Assembly (NCBI GenBank): GCA_017410445.1 | Contig: JAFQQU010000063.1 | Span: 1 to 32,350 of the forward strand | Length of the DNA stretch: 32,350 bases | Direction: 5' to 3' | From: Clostridia bacterium | GTDB taxonomy: Bacteria; Bacillota; Clostridia; Christensenellales; Aristaeellaceae | In this document: piece by piece, positions 16,121-24,866 of the stretch | Position numbering within the stretch: the first letter of the stretch is position 1 | How the letters are laid out: the number at the start of each line of letters is the position of its first letter | The notes under the pieces: model-generated | The model's database searches: none | Told to the model about the DNA's origin: nothing | The model's input: only the letters and a program-made list of their open reading frames with translations | Translations under genes and position numbers: made by a program

Positions 16121-16705
16121 ATGGCTCTCGGCTTCGATTTCTTCTTCACCAACATCCTGCTGGGCGTGGGTCTGGCGATGGATGCGTTCTCCGTGTCTCT
16201 GGCAAACGGCCTGAACGAGCCCTGCATGAAAAAGCGCAAGGCGGCCGGCATCGCCGGTCTGTTTGCGGCGTTTCAGGGCGTCATGCCGCTGGCGGGCTGG
16301 GTGTGCGTTCACACCATCGTTCAGTATTTCGGCGCGTTCGAAAAGCTGATTCCGTGGATTGCGCTGATTCTCTTGTGCTGGATCGGCGGAAAGATGCTCC
16401 ACGAAGGCCTCACCGGCACGGAGGACCCCTGTGAGAAGGGCGGAGTCGGCCTGGCCGCGCTGATGGTTCAGGGCGTGGCCACCTCCATCGACGCGCTCTC
16501 CGTCGGCTTTACTATCGCCGAGTACAATCTGGGCGCGGCGCTGCTGGCCGTTCTGCTGATCGCCATCGTCACCTTCTTCATCTGCGCTGCGGGCATCCTC
16601 ATCGGCCGTCATGCCGGAACGAAGCTCGCCGGCAAGGCAGGCGTTCTGGGCGGCTGCATTCTGATCTTCATTGGTCTCGAGATCTTCATCACCAGCTTCT
16701 TCTGA
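16121..16705 (+). CDS. mntP: Manganese efflux pump MntP
   Basis: A 194-residue inner-membrane protein that exports Mn2+. Six hydrophobic helices are visible. The two halves carry the family's acidic signatures: 'GVGLAMDAFSVSLANGL' in helix 1 and 'GVATSIDALSVGFTI' in the matching helix of the second half. The length fits the family (about 185-195). The start at 16121 has GGAGG 8 nt upstream; a frame extension to 16061 would run into the riboswitch platform. Expression should rise with Mn2+ through the yybP-ykoY riboswitch directly upstream. It is a single-gene unit, ended by a strong terminator. Confidence 0.95.
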   Translation: MALGFDFFFTNILLGVGLAMDAFSVSLANGLNEPCMKKRKAAGIAGLFAAFQGVMPLAGWVCVHTIVQYFGAFEKLIPWIALILLCWIGGKMLHEGLTGTEDPCEKGGVGLAALMVQGVATSIDALSVGFTIAEYNLGAALLAVLLIAIVTFFICAAGILIGRHAGTKLAGKAGVLGGCILIFIGLEIFITSFF

Positions 16706-16710
16706 TTCCA

Positions 16711-16759
16711 AAAAAACGGGCGGAAACGATGGATTTTCATCGTCTCCGCCCGTTTTTTG
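16711..16759 (+). terminator. Intrinsic terminator of mntP
   Basis: A long stem of about 16 bp, ACGGGCGGAAACGATG (16716-16731) with CATCGTCTCCGCCCGT (16738-16753), with a 6-nt loop and a run of T residues. Confidence 0.9.
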
Positions 16760-16792
16760 TCTTCCGGCTCTCTCTGCCGCGATATTTCCGCT

Positions 16793-16820
16793 TTGTTTTC
16801 ATGCAGAAACATGATATACT
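16793..16820 (+). promoter_or_regulatory. Promoter of the aldo/keto reductase gene
   Basis: TTGTTT (16793-16798) and TATACT (16815-16820) with a 16-nt spacer, 38 nt before the start codon and just after the mntP terminator. Confidence 0.55.
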
Positions 16821-16857
16821 GATTTCATCCATACACCATGCAGAGGAGGATGATCCC

Positions 16858-17850
16858 ATGACGTATGTGCCTGCCGAAAACCGGTATCAATCCATGACCT
16901 ACCGCCGCTGCGGAAGAAGCGGCCTCAAGCTGCCCGCTGTATCGCTGGGCCTGTGGCATAACTTCGGAGACATCACGCCCTACGGCGTTCAGCAGAGCCT
17001 GCTGCGCACCGCCTTCGACCATGGAATCACCCACTTCGATCTGGCCAACAACTACGGCCCGCCCTACGGAGAGGCCGAGCGCAATTTCGGCCGCCACATG
17101 CTGCAGGACTGGAAGCCGCACCGCGACGAGCTGGTCATCTCCACCAAGGCCGGCTACGACATGTGGGACGGCCCCTACGGCAACTTCGGCAGCCGGAAAT
17201 ATCTCATCTCCAGCCTCGATCAGAGCCTGAAGCGCATGAATCTCGACTATGTGGACATCTTCTATCATCACCGGCCCGATCCCGGAACGCCCATCGAGGA
17301 GACCATGGGCGCGCTGGATTACATCGTCCGCAGCGGAAAGGCGCTGTATGTCGGCATTTCCAACTACAACCCCGAGCAGGCGGCCGCCGCCATTCGCACC
17401 CTGCGCGAGCTGGGCACGCCCTGCCTGATCCATCAGCCCAGCTACTCCATGTTTAACCGGTGGATCGAAAACGGCCTGACCGACCTTCTGAAGAAAGAGG
17501 GCGTTGGCTGCATCTGCTTCGCCCCGCTGAGCAACGGCCTGCTCACCTCCCGCTATCTGAACGGCATCCCCGCCGATTCCCGCGCCGCGCACGACCCGCG
17601 CTACCTCAAGGCCTCCTCCATCACCGAGGAGAAGCTCACGAAAATCCGCGCGCTCAACGACATGGCGCTCTCCCGCGGTCAGGCGCTCTCGCAGATGGCG
17701 CTTCAGTGGGTGCTGAGGGACGACGCGGTCACCTCCGCGCTCATCGGCGCGAGCCGCCCCGAGCAGATCATCGAAAATGTCCGCGCGCTGGACGCAGCCC
17801 CCTTCACCGGAGAGGAACTGGCCGCCATCGACAGGATTCTGGCCGGATAA
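16858..17850 (+). CDS. Aldo/keto reductase, YghZ/L-glyceraldehyde 3-phosphate reductase type
   Basis: A 330-residue cytosolic NADPH-dependent reductase with the AKR TIM-barrel. The catalytic tetrad is present: D61 and Y66 in 'HFDLANNYGPPYGEAE', K97 in 'VISTKAGYDMW', and H137/H138 in 'DIFYHHRPDPGTPIEE'. 'DMWDGPYGNFGSRKYLISSL' is characteristic of the YghZ/GprA subgroup and of Kv-beta-like AKRs, which reduce L-glyceraldehyde 3-phosphate and methylglyoxal. 'SALIGASRPEQIIENVRAL' is the C-terminal NADP-binding signature. The start at 16858 has GAGGAGG 8 nt upstream. It has its own promoter and is followed by a terminator, so it is a single-gene unit. Any link to the downstream glycyl radical enzyme (for instance reduction of an aldehyde product) is only a guess. 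Confidence 0.88.
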   Translation: MTYVPAENRYQSMTYRRCGRSGLKLPAVSLGLWHNFGDITPYGVQQSLLRTAFDHGITHFDLANNYGPPYGEAERNFGRHMLQDWKPHRDELVISTKAGYDMWDGPYGNFGSRKYLISSLDQSLKRMNLDYVDIFYHHRPDPGTPIEETMGALDYIVRSGKALYVGISNYNPEQAAAAIRTLRELGTPCLIHQPSYSMFNRWIENGLTDLLKKEGVGCICFAPLSNGLLTSRYLNGIPADSRAAHDPRYLKASSITEEKLTKIRALNDMALSRGQALSQMALQWVLRDDAVTSALIGASRPEQIIENVRALDAAPFTGEELAAIDRILAG

Positions 17851-17956
17851 GCCGCGCGGCTCCCCCGGACAGATCAACAGAAACACTGCCCGCCGAAGGA
17901 CCTGCAGCCGGAAAATCCGCGTCACCGGCTGCTGATCCGCCTATCCAAAGCCTCCG

Positions 17957-18004
17957 CCGCCCCTCTCCGCTCAAAGAAAAGCGGAAAGGGGCGGGGTTCG
18001 TTTT
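17957..18004 (+). terminator. Terminator after the aldo/keto reductase gene
   Basis: A GC-rich stem CCGCCCCTCTCCGCT (17957-17971) / AGCGGAAAGGGGCGG (17980-17994) is followed by GGTTCGTTTT. The T-tract is short but the stem is long. Confidence 0.65.
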
Positions 18005-18037
18005 GGGGATGCTCCCTCCCAAAATTTTCCGGCATTG

Positions 18038-18066
18038 TGTGCAAACCGCATCCGCTGTGGTATAAT
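18038..18066 (+). promoter_or_regulatory. Extended -10 promoter of the glycyl radical enzyme unit
   Basis: TATAAT (18061-18066) is preceded by TGG, an extended -10. The -35 is weak (TGTGCA at 18038-18043, 17-nt spacing; TTGTGT at 18035 would need 20 nt). It lies 62 nt before the start codon. Confidence 0.65.
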
Positions 18067-18128
18067 GTAACCAAAGCATATCACACCGGCATAATCCCGG
18101 AGCACACATCATGAAGGAGGGAGCTCAT

Positions 18129-20321
18129 ATGCTCTGGAACCGCTATCACGCCGACCGAGAGTATCTGGACCTGTACGCGCATCCCGATTTTGCCCCCCAC
18201 ACCGGCGTCATCGACCGGGAGGAAGCCAAGGCCGCCATCGCCCGCATTCAGGGCCCCTCCAAGGACGTCGTAAAAGCCCGGGCATGCGCCTATGTCCTGG
18301 AGCACTGCGCGGTGGACGTCAACCCCAAGTGCTGGTTCGGTGCGAACTTCGCCGGCCGCGTCCCCAAATACAAGGAGGGCGCGAACCGGGCGATCGAGCA
18401 GCTGCACGGCAAGTGGCTCCGCGATCTGATCGACGCCGACCCCGCCGTTCAGCAGGCCATGGAGCATTTCACCGAATCCGGCGCAAACGCCTACTTTGCG
18501 GACTTTGCCCACTGGGTGCCCGACTGGGACTCCGTGCTGCGGCTGGGCTTCACCGGCCTGCGCGAACGGGCCCGCTCAGCGCGCGCCGCCAAGGAAGCGC
18601 TCACCGAGAGTCAGCAGGCCTATTATGATTCCGTCGAAATCGTGCTCACCGCCTGCATCCGCTTCGTGGGCCGGCTGGCAGACCTCGCCGAGGAGCGCAT
18701 CGACCGGGACGAGCGCATGCCGCTGCGCGTGAAGTGCCTGCGTCAGCTGGAACAGGGCGCGCCGACCGATATCTACGAGGCGCTTCAGCTGATCTATCTG
18801 TTCCACTTGATCGGCCAGTTCGTCGAGTGCGCGCAGGTGCGTTCGCTGGGCGATATCGACCGCCTGCTCTACCCCTACTATCTGCGCGACCTCTACGCCG
18901 GAACCTATACCCGCGAGCAGATTTACGAGCTGTTCCAGTATTTCTTCCTGCTGTACGACTTCCAGAAGCACGCATACAACCAGCCGGTCTCGGTGGGCGG
19001 CACGGATATCTTCGGAAACACCGCCTTCACCGATCTGACCAATCTCATTCTGGACGCCTATTACGACGCAAAGCTCGACAATCTCAAAATCCACGTATTC
19101 GTCTCCGACAACACGCCGGACGCGGTGCTGAGAAAGTGCATGGACATGATCCGCAAGGGCCGCGGCTCCTTCGTGTTCATGAATACCAAGGTCGGCGCGT
19201 CCGCCATGAGCAAGGCGTATCATCAGCCGGTCGAAGAATGGATGCTGGGCTCTCAGGGCTGCTACAACTTCAACCTCCGCGGCCAGCCCCAGCACGCCAA
19301 TCAGACCCGCCTGAACCTGCCCAAGGCGATCGAGCTGGCGCTGTTCGAGGGCGCGGATCCGCTCACCGGCTACAAGGTCGGAGCATCCACTCCGCCCGCC
19401 GAGGAAATCACGAGCTTTGATCAGTTCCATTCGGTCTTCTGGCAGCAGATCGACCATCTGCTCGGCCGCGCGCTGGTCATCTCGGATTTCTACGACAGCC
19501 ACATGGCTGAAATCAACCCGACGCCGCTCATGTCCTCCACCTTCGAATTCAGCCTGAACGCGGGCAGAAACTGCTTCACCTACGGCCCGACCTCCATGCT
19601 GATGATGGGCCTCGGCACAACGGCGGACTGCCTTACGATGATTCAGAAGCACGTTTTCGAGCAGAAGACCTGCACGCTGACCGAGCTGCGCGACGCCCTC
19701 GCCGCCGACTGGCAGGGATACGAATCCCTCCGCCAGACGCTCTACAACGATCCCGAAAAATACGGAAACAACCTCGACCGGCCGGACGCCTTCGCCGTGT
19801 CCGTGTCTCAGGGCCTGATTGACCGCATTGCCGACCGGCCGAACAAGCGCGAAAGCCGCTATATCTGCCACTTTGAGACCATCGACCGCTGCTTCCGCTC
19901 GGGCCGCCTGACCGGCGCGACTCCGGACGGACGCTTCGCCAGAAAGCCCTTCTCCAAAAACCTCAACGCCGCTTTCGGACAGGACAGAAACGGCCTGACC
20001 GCCATGATGCTCTCCTCCGCCAAGCTGAACGTCGAAATGATGCCCATGGGCGCGCCGGTGGACTTCATGCTGCATCCCTCCGCCACCAAGGGCGAGGAGG
20101 GCCTGACCGCCATGGTCGCGCTGCTGCGCGCATTCCTCATGATGGGCGGCTATGCGCTGCAGGGCAACGTGCTGGACGCGGAGGTCATGCGCGAGGCGCA
20201 GAAGCATCCCGAGCAGTATAAGAACCTGCAGGTACGCGTGAGCGGCTGGAACTGGAACTTCGTGGATATGGAAAAGGAATATCAGGATCTGTTCATCCAG
20301 CAGGCCGAGGCGTGCGTATGA
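18129..20321 (+). CDS. Divergent glycyl radical enzyme (PFL/dehydratase superfamily)
   Basis: A 730-residue glycyl radical enzyme. The C-terminal radical site is 'VRVSGWNWNFVDM' with G706. The thiyl site is C378 in 'LGSQGCYNFNLRGQ', followed by the family segment 'LNLPKAIELALFEGADPLTG'. In glycerol/diol/choline-type enzymes the site reads Gly-Cys-Val-Glu, with the Glu as general base; here that Glu is Asn (N380). It also lacks the Cys-Cys pair of true pyruvate formate-lyase. So it is probably neither PFL nor a standard dehydratase, and its substrate is unknown. It is shorter than most relatives (about 780-850). The start at 18129 has AAGGAGG 8 nt upstream. Its stop overlaps the activase start by 4 nt. 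Oxygen-sensitive, cytoplasmic; no microcompartment genes are nearby. Confidence 0.88.
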   Translation: MLWNRYHADREYLDLYAHPDFAPHTGVIDREEAKAAIARIQGPSKDVVKARACAYVLEHCAVDVNPKCWFGANFAGRVPKYKEGANRAIEQLHGKWLRDLIDADPAVQQAMEHFTESGANAYFADFAHWVPDWDSVLRLGFTGLRERARSARAAKEALTESQQAYYDSVEIVLTACIRFVGRLADLAEERIDRDERMPLRVKCLRQLEQGAPTDIYEALQLIYLFHLIGQFVECAQVRSLGDIDRLLYPYYLRDLYAGTYTREQIYELFQYFFLLYDFQKHAYNQPVSVGGTDIFGNTAFTDLTNLILDAYYDAKLDNLKIHVFVSDNTPDAVLRKCMDMIRKGRGSFVFMNTKVGASAMSKAYHQPVEEWMLGSQGCYNFNLRGQPQHANQTRLNLPKAIELALFEGADPLTGYKVGASTPPAEEITSFDQFHSVFWQQIDHLLGRALVISDFYDSHMAEINPTPLMSSTFEFSLNAGRNCFTYGPTSMLMMGLGTTADCLTMIQKHVFEQKTCTLTELRDALAADWQGYESLRQTLYNDPEKYGNNLDRPDAFAVSVSQGLIDRIADRPNKRESRYICHFETIDRCFRSGRLTGATPDGRFARKPFSKNLNAAFGQDRNGLTAMMLSSAKLNVEMMPMGAPVDFMLHPSATKGEEGLTAMVALLRAFLMMGGYALQGNVLDAEVMREAQKHPEQYKNLQVRVSGWNWNFVDMEKEYQDLFIQQAEACV

Positions 20322-21187
20322 CCGGCATTCTGATGGACGTCAAGCGCATGGCCGTGCACGACGGCCCGGGCCTGCGCACAACGCTCTTCCTCAAGGGCTG
20401 CCCGCTGAGCTGCCTGTGGTGCCACAATCCGGAGGGCCAGCGGCCGAAGCCGGAAATCGGCCTCTTCCCGGAAAAATGCATCGGCTGCGGAAAATGCCGG
20501 GAGGTCTGCCCGAACGGGACGGCCGGCCGCGCGGCCTGCATCGTCTGCGGAGCCTGCGCGAGCGTCTGCACGGCGGGCGCGCGCAAGCTGTACGGAAGGG
20601 AGATCACCCTCGACGAAGCGCTTCGCATCGCGCTGGAGGACCGGATTTTCTACGGCAGCACCGGCGGCGTCACCCTGTCGGGCGGAGAACCTCTGATGCA
20701 GGCAGATTTTGCCGCGGCGCTCCTTCGCGAGCTGTGCGCCCGGGGCGTTCACACCGCCGTAGACACCTGCGGCCACGCGCCGTGGAGCGCGTTTGAAAAG
20801 ACGCTTCCTTACTGCGGCCTGTATCTGTTCGACGTGAAGCACATGGACAGCGAAAAGCACCGCGCGGCGACCGGGCGCGGAAACGGGCTGATTCTTGAAA
20901 ACCTCGCCCGCCTGTCGGCCGCCGGCGCGCGCATACAGGTCCGCATTCCGCTGATTCCGGGAATCAACGACGACGAGGAGAACATCCTAAGAACCGGCGA
21001 ATTCCTGAAGAAAATCGGACCGGAGAAGATCAAGCTCCTGCCCTATCACGACATGGCGCACGTCAAATACCGCGCCATCGGAATGGAGGACACGCTGCCC
21101 GCGCGTCCGGAGGATATGATGGAGCGGCTGCACCGCTCGCTGGATCTTCTCAAGGGCATGAATCTTCCGGCCTACAGCGATCAGTAA
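20318..21187 (+). CDS. Glycyl radical enzyme activating enzyme (radical SAM)
   Basis: A 289-residue radical-SAM protein that cleaves S-adenosylmethionine to place the radical on the Gly of the partner enzyme. The radical-SAM cluster motif C28-x3-C32-x2-C35 is in 'LKGCPLSCLWCHNPEG'. A ferredoxin-like insert carries two further CxxCxxCxxxC clusters: 'CIGCGKCREVC' and 'CIVCGACASVC'. This is typical of activases of dehydratase-type enzymes and not of PflA, which lacks the insert. 'GVTLSGGEPLMQ' is the SAM-binding GGEP motif. The chosen ATG overlaps the upstream stop as ATGA, and GAGG lies 7 nt before it; a GTG 6 nt earlier is an alternative. Translational coupling with the enzyme is likely. Confidence 0.95.
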   Translation: MTGILMDVKRMAVHDGPGLRTTLFLKGCPLSCLWCHNPEGQRPKPEIGLFPEKCIGCGKCREVCPNGTAGRAACIVCGACASVCTAGARKLYGREITLDEALRIALEDRIFYGSTGGVTLSGGEPLMQADFAAALLRELCARGVHTAVDTCGHAPWSAFEKTLPYCGLYLFDVKHMDSEKHRAATGRGNGLILENLARLSAAGARIQVRIPLIPGINDDEENILRTGEFLKKIGPEKIKLLPYHDMAHVKYRAIGMEDTLPARPEDMMERLHRSLDLLKGMNLPAYSDQ

Positions 21188-21194
21188 ACCGCAC

Positions 21195-21235
21195 AAAAAG
21201 AACTTCCCGCAGATCAGCAGGAAGTTCTTTTCTTA
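21195..21235. terminator. Bidirectional terminator between activase and BNR gene
   Basis: A stem AAGAACTTCC (21198-21207) / GGAAGTTCTT (21220-21229) with a 12-nt loop, an A-tract before it and TTCTT after it. It serves the two converging units. Confidence 0.8.
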
Positions 21236-21242
21236 TGCCCTT

Positions 21243-22559
21243 TTAGTCGTCGTACTCGACCAGCATGACCGTGTCGCAGTGCCAGCCGCCGGTATGCGCG
21301 GAGTAGGTGCCCTCATGCCAGTATACCTGCAGGTTGTCCTGCGCGTGAATGGGCACGATGGGCCGCCACATCTTGCGTCCGTCAGAAGCCGGAATGCGCT
21401 TGATCTCCTGTTCGAGCTGATAGGTGGCGCCGCAGTCGTGAGAGACGTAGCTCTCGACCGCCCAGCCCTCGTCGTCGGCTCGGGCGATAAACACGCGGTT
21501 GGTTTCGGTGTCGCCGCCGTTCATGTAGTGCAGTCCATCCTCGCCGACGCCGTAGTAATAGGCCATGCCGCCCACGTAGGTCTGCGAGCCGTCGGTCTGA
21601 TAGGGCGCGAGGAACGAACCGCCCTTCGCAATGGGCTTGCTGAGCGCCCACTCGCCGCTGCGGTAGGTCACGCCGTAATAGGTGATCGATTCCGGATGCG
21701 CCATCTGGAACGCCGCGATGCCCACGCGCAGCGGGCGGGTCGGCGCAACCTCGAGCAGGCGTACGGTCGTGCCCGCGGGCGCAGAATAGACCACAGACAG
21801 CTCGGGCAGGCGGAGCAGGGTTTCGGTCTTCTGTCCGTCAGCCTCGCCATAGAGGTTGATATCGGTGCGCTCGCCTTCCATGGTCAGCAGCCAGCCGTCC
21901 GCATCGAAGATACCGGAGCGGATGGTATGATCCCGGGAGATGCGCGGATGGCCGTACAGCGCGAACACCCACTGCTCCTCGACCGCCGTCTGAGACGGGA
22001 CATACTGCTTGCGGACGTCGAAGTAGAACAGGCCTCCGGCGTCCGAAATGAGGAACTTGTTGGGCACGCTCCATGTCTCGCCCTCGTCGCAGGAATAGCG
22101 GAATTCCCACGTGACCGAGTTGACGCGGGTGAACAGCCAGAGCTGATTCTGCTTCTCGTTTTCAAACAGCTGGGCGTAGGTGACGCTCTTGTCGTAGATG
22201 AGCGTGTGCTCCTCGCCGAAGGACATGATGTCGTAAGGATTTTTGGTAACGCGGTATTTGAGCGTCGCGGTCTGGGCATGGCCGGTGTAGGCGACGATGA
22301 TGCGGCCGCTCTTCATGATGCACATGGACGGCGCGTTGTGCTCGTCCGAATAGAAACAGTTCAGCCGGCAGATGCGCACATCGCGGCTGATCGAGCGGCT
22401 GCATTTGGCGTCCAGCTCCTTGACGTGGATTTCGCCGATGTCCGTGACATATGCAATGTAGGTCATGCCGTTGTCGGCCACGATGGATTTTTCGTTGATC
22501 CACCAGTCGGTGTTGGCGCGCTTGATGCGCAGTTCCTTGGCCCGTTCCTTCATAATCAT
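21243..22559 (-). CDS. BNR_4-type beta-propeller protein, candidate polysaccharide lyase
   Basis: A 438-residue protein with the BNR_4 repeat family pattern: 'WWINEKSIVADNGMTYIAYV' near the N-terminus, then 'DEHNAPSMCIMKSGRIIVAY' followed by TGH, the conserved His-Asn-Ala-Pro and Gly-His signature. Later blades include 'WEFRYSCDEGETWSVPNKF' and 'YVSHDCGATYQLEQEI', which are Asp-box-like. This seven-bladed propeller fold is used by ulvan lyases (PL24, PL25, PL40 type) and by related uncharacterised proteins. There is no signal peptide. The start at 22559 has AAAGGAG 9 nt upstream; a second ATG lies 6 nt downstream. It is the last gene of the transporter operon, 36 nt after the toroid-like enzyme. 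It is probably a lyase or hydrolase for imported acidic oligosaccharides; the exact family is not assigned. Confidence 0.72.
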   Translation of the reverse strand: MIMKERAKELRIKRANTDWWINEKSIVADNGMTYIAYVTDIGEIHVKELDAKCSRSISRDVRICRLNCFYSDEHNAPSMCIMKSGRIIVAYTGHAQTATLKYRVTKNPYDIMSFGEEHTLIYDKSVTYAQLFENEKQNQLWLFTRVNSVTWEFRYSCDEGETWSVPNKFLISDAGGLFYFDVRKQYVPSQTAVEEQWVFALYGHPRISRDHTIRSGIFDADGWLLTMEGERTDINLYGEADGQKTETLLRLPELSVVYSAPAGTTVRLLEVAPTRPLRVGIAAFQMAHPESITYYGVTYRSGEWALSKPIAKGGSFLAPYQTDGSQTYVGGMAYYYGVGEDGLHYMNGGDTETNRVFIARADDEGWAVESYVSHDCGATYQLEQEIKRIPASDGRKMWRPIVPIHAQDNLQVYWHEGTYSAHTGGWHCDTVMLVEYDD

Positions 22560-22595
22560 GACGAATCGCTCCTTTCAGACAGTTCCTTATCCGGT

Positions 22596-24761
22596 TTACT
22601 TTGCGGCCAGCAGCACAGCCTCGCCCGGCTTGAGCGCAATCTCGCCCGCTGCCGCGCCGGTGCGCAGGTCGGTCATTTCGCCCATGTTCAGGCTGCATTC
22701 GCAAAGCGCGCAGTCATCTTTTCCGAAATTCGCCGCGAGGACGTATTTCTTTCCGTCCCGACCGGTCACGCCGACCGCCCGCAGCCCGGGCAGCTCCGGC
22801 TCGAACAGGGTATCGGCCATGGCCTTCACGTCCTCCGGGCCGCCCAGCGTCATGGCAAAGCCGGCCTTGAGCAGGTTCTCGCCCCGGTCATACCAGCGGC
22901 GGCGCATCGAGAAGGGCGCGCAGATTTCCTCGGCATACAGGGTCGCGCTGTTTTCTCGGCCCTTGATCTCCACCTGACGCTCGCCCATGCGGACGATGCT
23001 CAGCGGCGCAAGCGAGGCAAGGCCGATCTTTCCGTCCACATTGACCCAGCGGCCCGCGTCGATGATCTCAAACCGCTTGGCGTAATCGCCGCCCTGCAGG
23101 ATATCCCTGCCGTTTTCATGGACGACGGTGCGGACGCGTTTGTTGAAGATGTCGTTGGCCACGTTCCAGTAGACGCCGCGGACCGAGGAGACAAAGGTGC
23201 GGTTGAGCGCGTCTGCATGCTGCAGCGCCAGAACGGATGCGCCGTCCGGCAGCGCGGCAAAGGCGACCGACTTGCGCGCCATGGTCTCTTTCAGCTGGCC
23301 CTCGGCCATGAAGTCATCCGAATAGACGATGGTGCTGCCCGAGGTCAGGAAGCCGCCCTCGAACATCCACTCGCTGTGGCCGTCCACCTCGTCGAAGTTC
23401 TTCCGGCCGACGCCCTGAATGCGGCCGGCGAGATTGTATCTCCATTCGGCCAGCGAGCTGTCGTCCATCGGCAGCAGCATGCCCTGCGGCTTCTCGGAGG
23501 AGCGCCATACAAAGGAGGCATAGCGCCTGTCATCGGCGACCATGGACGCGCCGTGGTAATCGTCGTGCCAGGAGGCAAGCGTTTGAGTCGGCTTATCTCC
23601 GCCCAGGCCGTACTTTTTGTGCCAGTAGATCGCCATGGAGATGACGTTTGCGCGGTCGGTCTCAAGGCGGGTGTAGTATACCGGCGACAGCTCCTCAAAC
23701 GCGCCGAAGCGGTTGGACAGGAAGGAGCCGTCTCCGTTGGTTTCGGTTTCCTTCTCGAGAATCTTCAGCCAGCCCTGCTCGAGCATGGAGCAGTCCTCGC
23801 CGTACAGGTCCTCGATCATCGCCCACATGGGGATGGCGTAGTCCTGGCAGTAGCAGTATCTCGCGCGGCTGTCTCCGCCGATTCTCAGCAGCCGTCCGTC
23901 GTCGAAGGTGCAGGTGCGGATCAGCTCCCACTGGCCCTTCATGTTGTGATACACGATATCGTCCGCCTTCAGCCCGCGCGCCTTCAGTGAGAAGTGCAGC
24001 ATGGCGATATTGGAGAGGCTGATGACCATGTATCCCACGTTCATATAGCCGTGGTGGTTGCAGGCAAAGGAATCAAACATATTCGCGCCGACGAACATAT
24101 CGCCCACGCGGCGGCCGTCCACGATTTCATCGGAATTCTCGTCCGACTCGATCGAGATGCCGTTGGCGAAGAATCGCTGCGCCTTCTCGATATAGCGCTC
24201 GCGGTTGGGCGCATCCGGATACATGAATGCGCCGCGGTAGAGCGTCGCGCCGTTCCAGATGTTGCTCTCGGGCTTGTTGTCCTTGACGAGGCCCGCTTTG
24301 ATGGGATATTCCTCCAGCAGGAAGTCGCATTCGTTGATCATCATGGCGCGGAGCATGGCCTGATCCTTGTCGGTCAGATGCTCCCAGATGGCCTCGACCG
24401 CGTGGAACATGCGCTCGACGCCCAGCACGTAGATCCAGTTATTGCCCCACTTCTCGCCGTCCGTGCAGACGAAATCGCCGGTCAGGTGGGTGGAAAGGTT
24501 ATAACGGAGCATGCCCAGCGCCTGAGAAAGCACGGTTTCGCGGGTCAGGCCGTACTGCGCCCAGTCGATGTCATCGCACATCGCGGCGACGGCGAAGCCC
24601 GAGAAGGCCTTCTGATGGGTATGCACGCCCCAATGGCCGTGCTCGCCCGCGCCGTAGCAGATCAGCCCTTCGCGCTCGGGGCAGTAATAGAGATGCTTCT
24701 GGGAAAACGCGACCCACTTCGCCAGCAGATCGACATAGCCTTTCATGGGAAAATGAGACAT
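22596..24761 (-). CDS. Large putative alpha/alpha-toroid polysaccharide-active enzyme (family not recognised)
   Basis: A 721-residue soluble protein without a signal peptide. The N-terminal half (about 1-400) is helix-rich with many aromatic and charged pairs, as in alpha/alpha-toroid lyases and hydrolases: 'WGNNWIYVLGVERMFHAVEA', 'NHHGYMNVGYMVISLSNIAM' and 'ARYCYCQDYAIPMWAMIEDL'. The C-terminal half (about 410-721) is beta-rich ('WRYNLAGRIQGVGRKNFDEV', 'SEWMFEGGFLTSGSTIVYSD') and fits an antiparallel beta-sandwich. The two-part layout is that of the heparinase II/III and alginate-lyase-like superfamily, but I do not recognise a specific family. The start has AAAGGAG 9 nt upstream. It sits between permease and propeller genes, so it probably works on the same imported oligosaccharide. 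Confidence 0.6.
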   Translation of the reverse strand: MSHFPMKGYVDLLAKWVAFSQKHLYYCPEREGLICYGAGEHGHWGVHTHQKAFSGFAVAAMCDDIDWAQYGLTRETVLSQALGMLRYNLSTHLTGDFVCTDGEKWGNNWIYVLGVERMFHAVEAIWEHLTDKDQAMLRAMMINECDFLLEEYPIKAGLVKDNKPESNIWNGATLYRGAFMYPDAPNRERYIEKAQRFFANGISIESDENSDEIVDGRRVGDMFVGANMFDSFACNHHGYMNVGYMVISLSNIAMLHFSLKARGLKADDIVYHNMKGQWELIRTCTFDDGRLLRIGGDSRARYCYCQDYAIPMWAMIEDLYGEDCSMLEQGWLKILEKETETNGDGSFLSNRFGAFEELSPVYYTRLETDRANVISMAIYWHKKYGLGGDKPTQTLASWHDDYHGASMVADDRRYASFVWRSSEKPQGMLLPMDDSSLAEWRYNLAGRIQGVGRKNFDEVDGHSEWMFEGGFLTSGSTIVYSDDFMAEGQLKETMARKSVAFAALPDGASVLALQHADALNRTFVSSVRGVYWNVANDIFNKRVRTVVHENGRDILQGGDYAKRFEIIDAGRWVNVDGKIGLASLAPLSIVRMGERQVEIKGRENSATLYAEEICAPFSMRRRWYDRGENLLKAGFAMTLGGPEDVKAMADTLFEPELPGLRAVGVTGRDGKKYVLAANFGKDDCALCECSLNMGEMTDLRTGAAAGEIALKPGEAVLLAAK

Positions 24762-24795
24762 ACGGATACTCTCCTTTCCAATTCATGCTGAAAGA

Positions 24796-24826
24796 TAAAA
24801 AGCTCCCCTGTGTAAGGGGAGCCTTT
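24796..24826 (-). terminator. Hairpin/terminator inside the operon, made from a dispersed repeat
   Basis: On the minus strand GCTCCCCT-TACAC-AGGGGAGC is followed by TTTTTAT. The core matches the palindrome at 12234-12254. Lying between the permease and enzyme genes, it probably lowers read-through and sets the expression ratio. Confidence 0.7.
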
Positions 24827-24866
24827 CCAGTTACCCCTCAATCCGGCAGCATAAGCCGAGACGTCA

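Noticed and set aside
18576-20207. Minus-strand open frame of 543 codons
   Set aside because: Antisense to the glycyl radical enzyme, whose catalytic motifs are clear on the plus strand.
18129-20321. Pyruvate formate-lyase (pflB) as the identity of the glycyl radical enzyme
   Set aside because: The Cys-Cys pair of PFL is absent (single C378 followed by Tyr-Asn), and the activase carries extra ferredoxin clusters unlike PflA.
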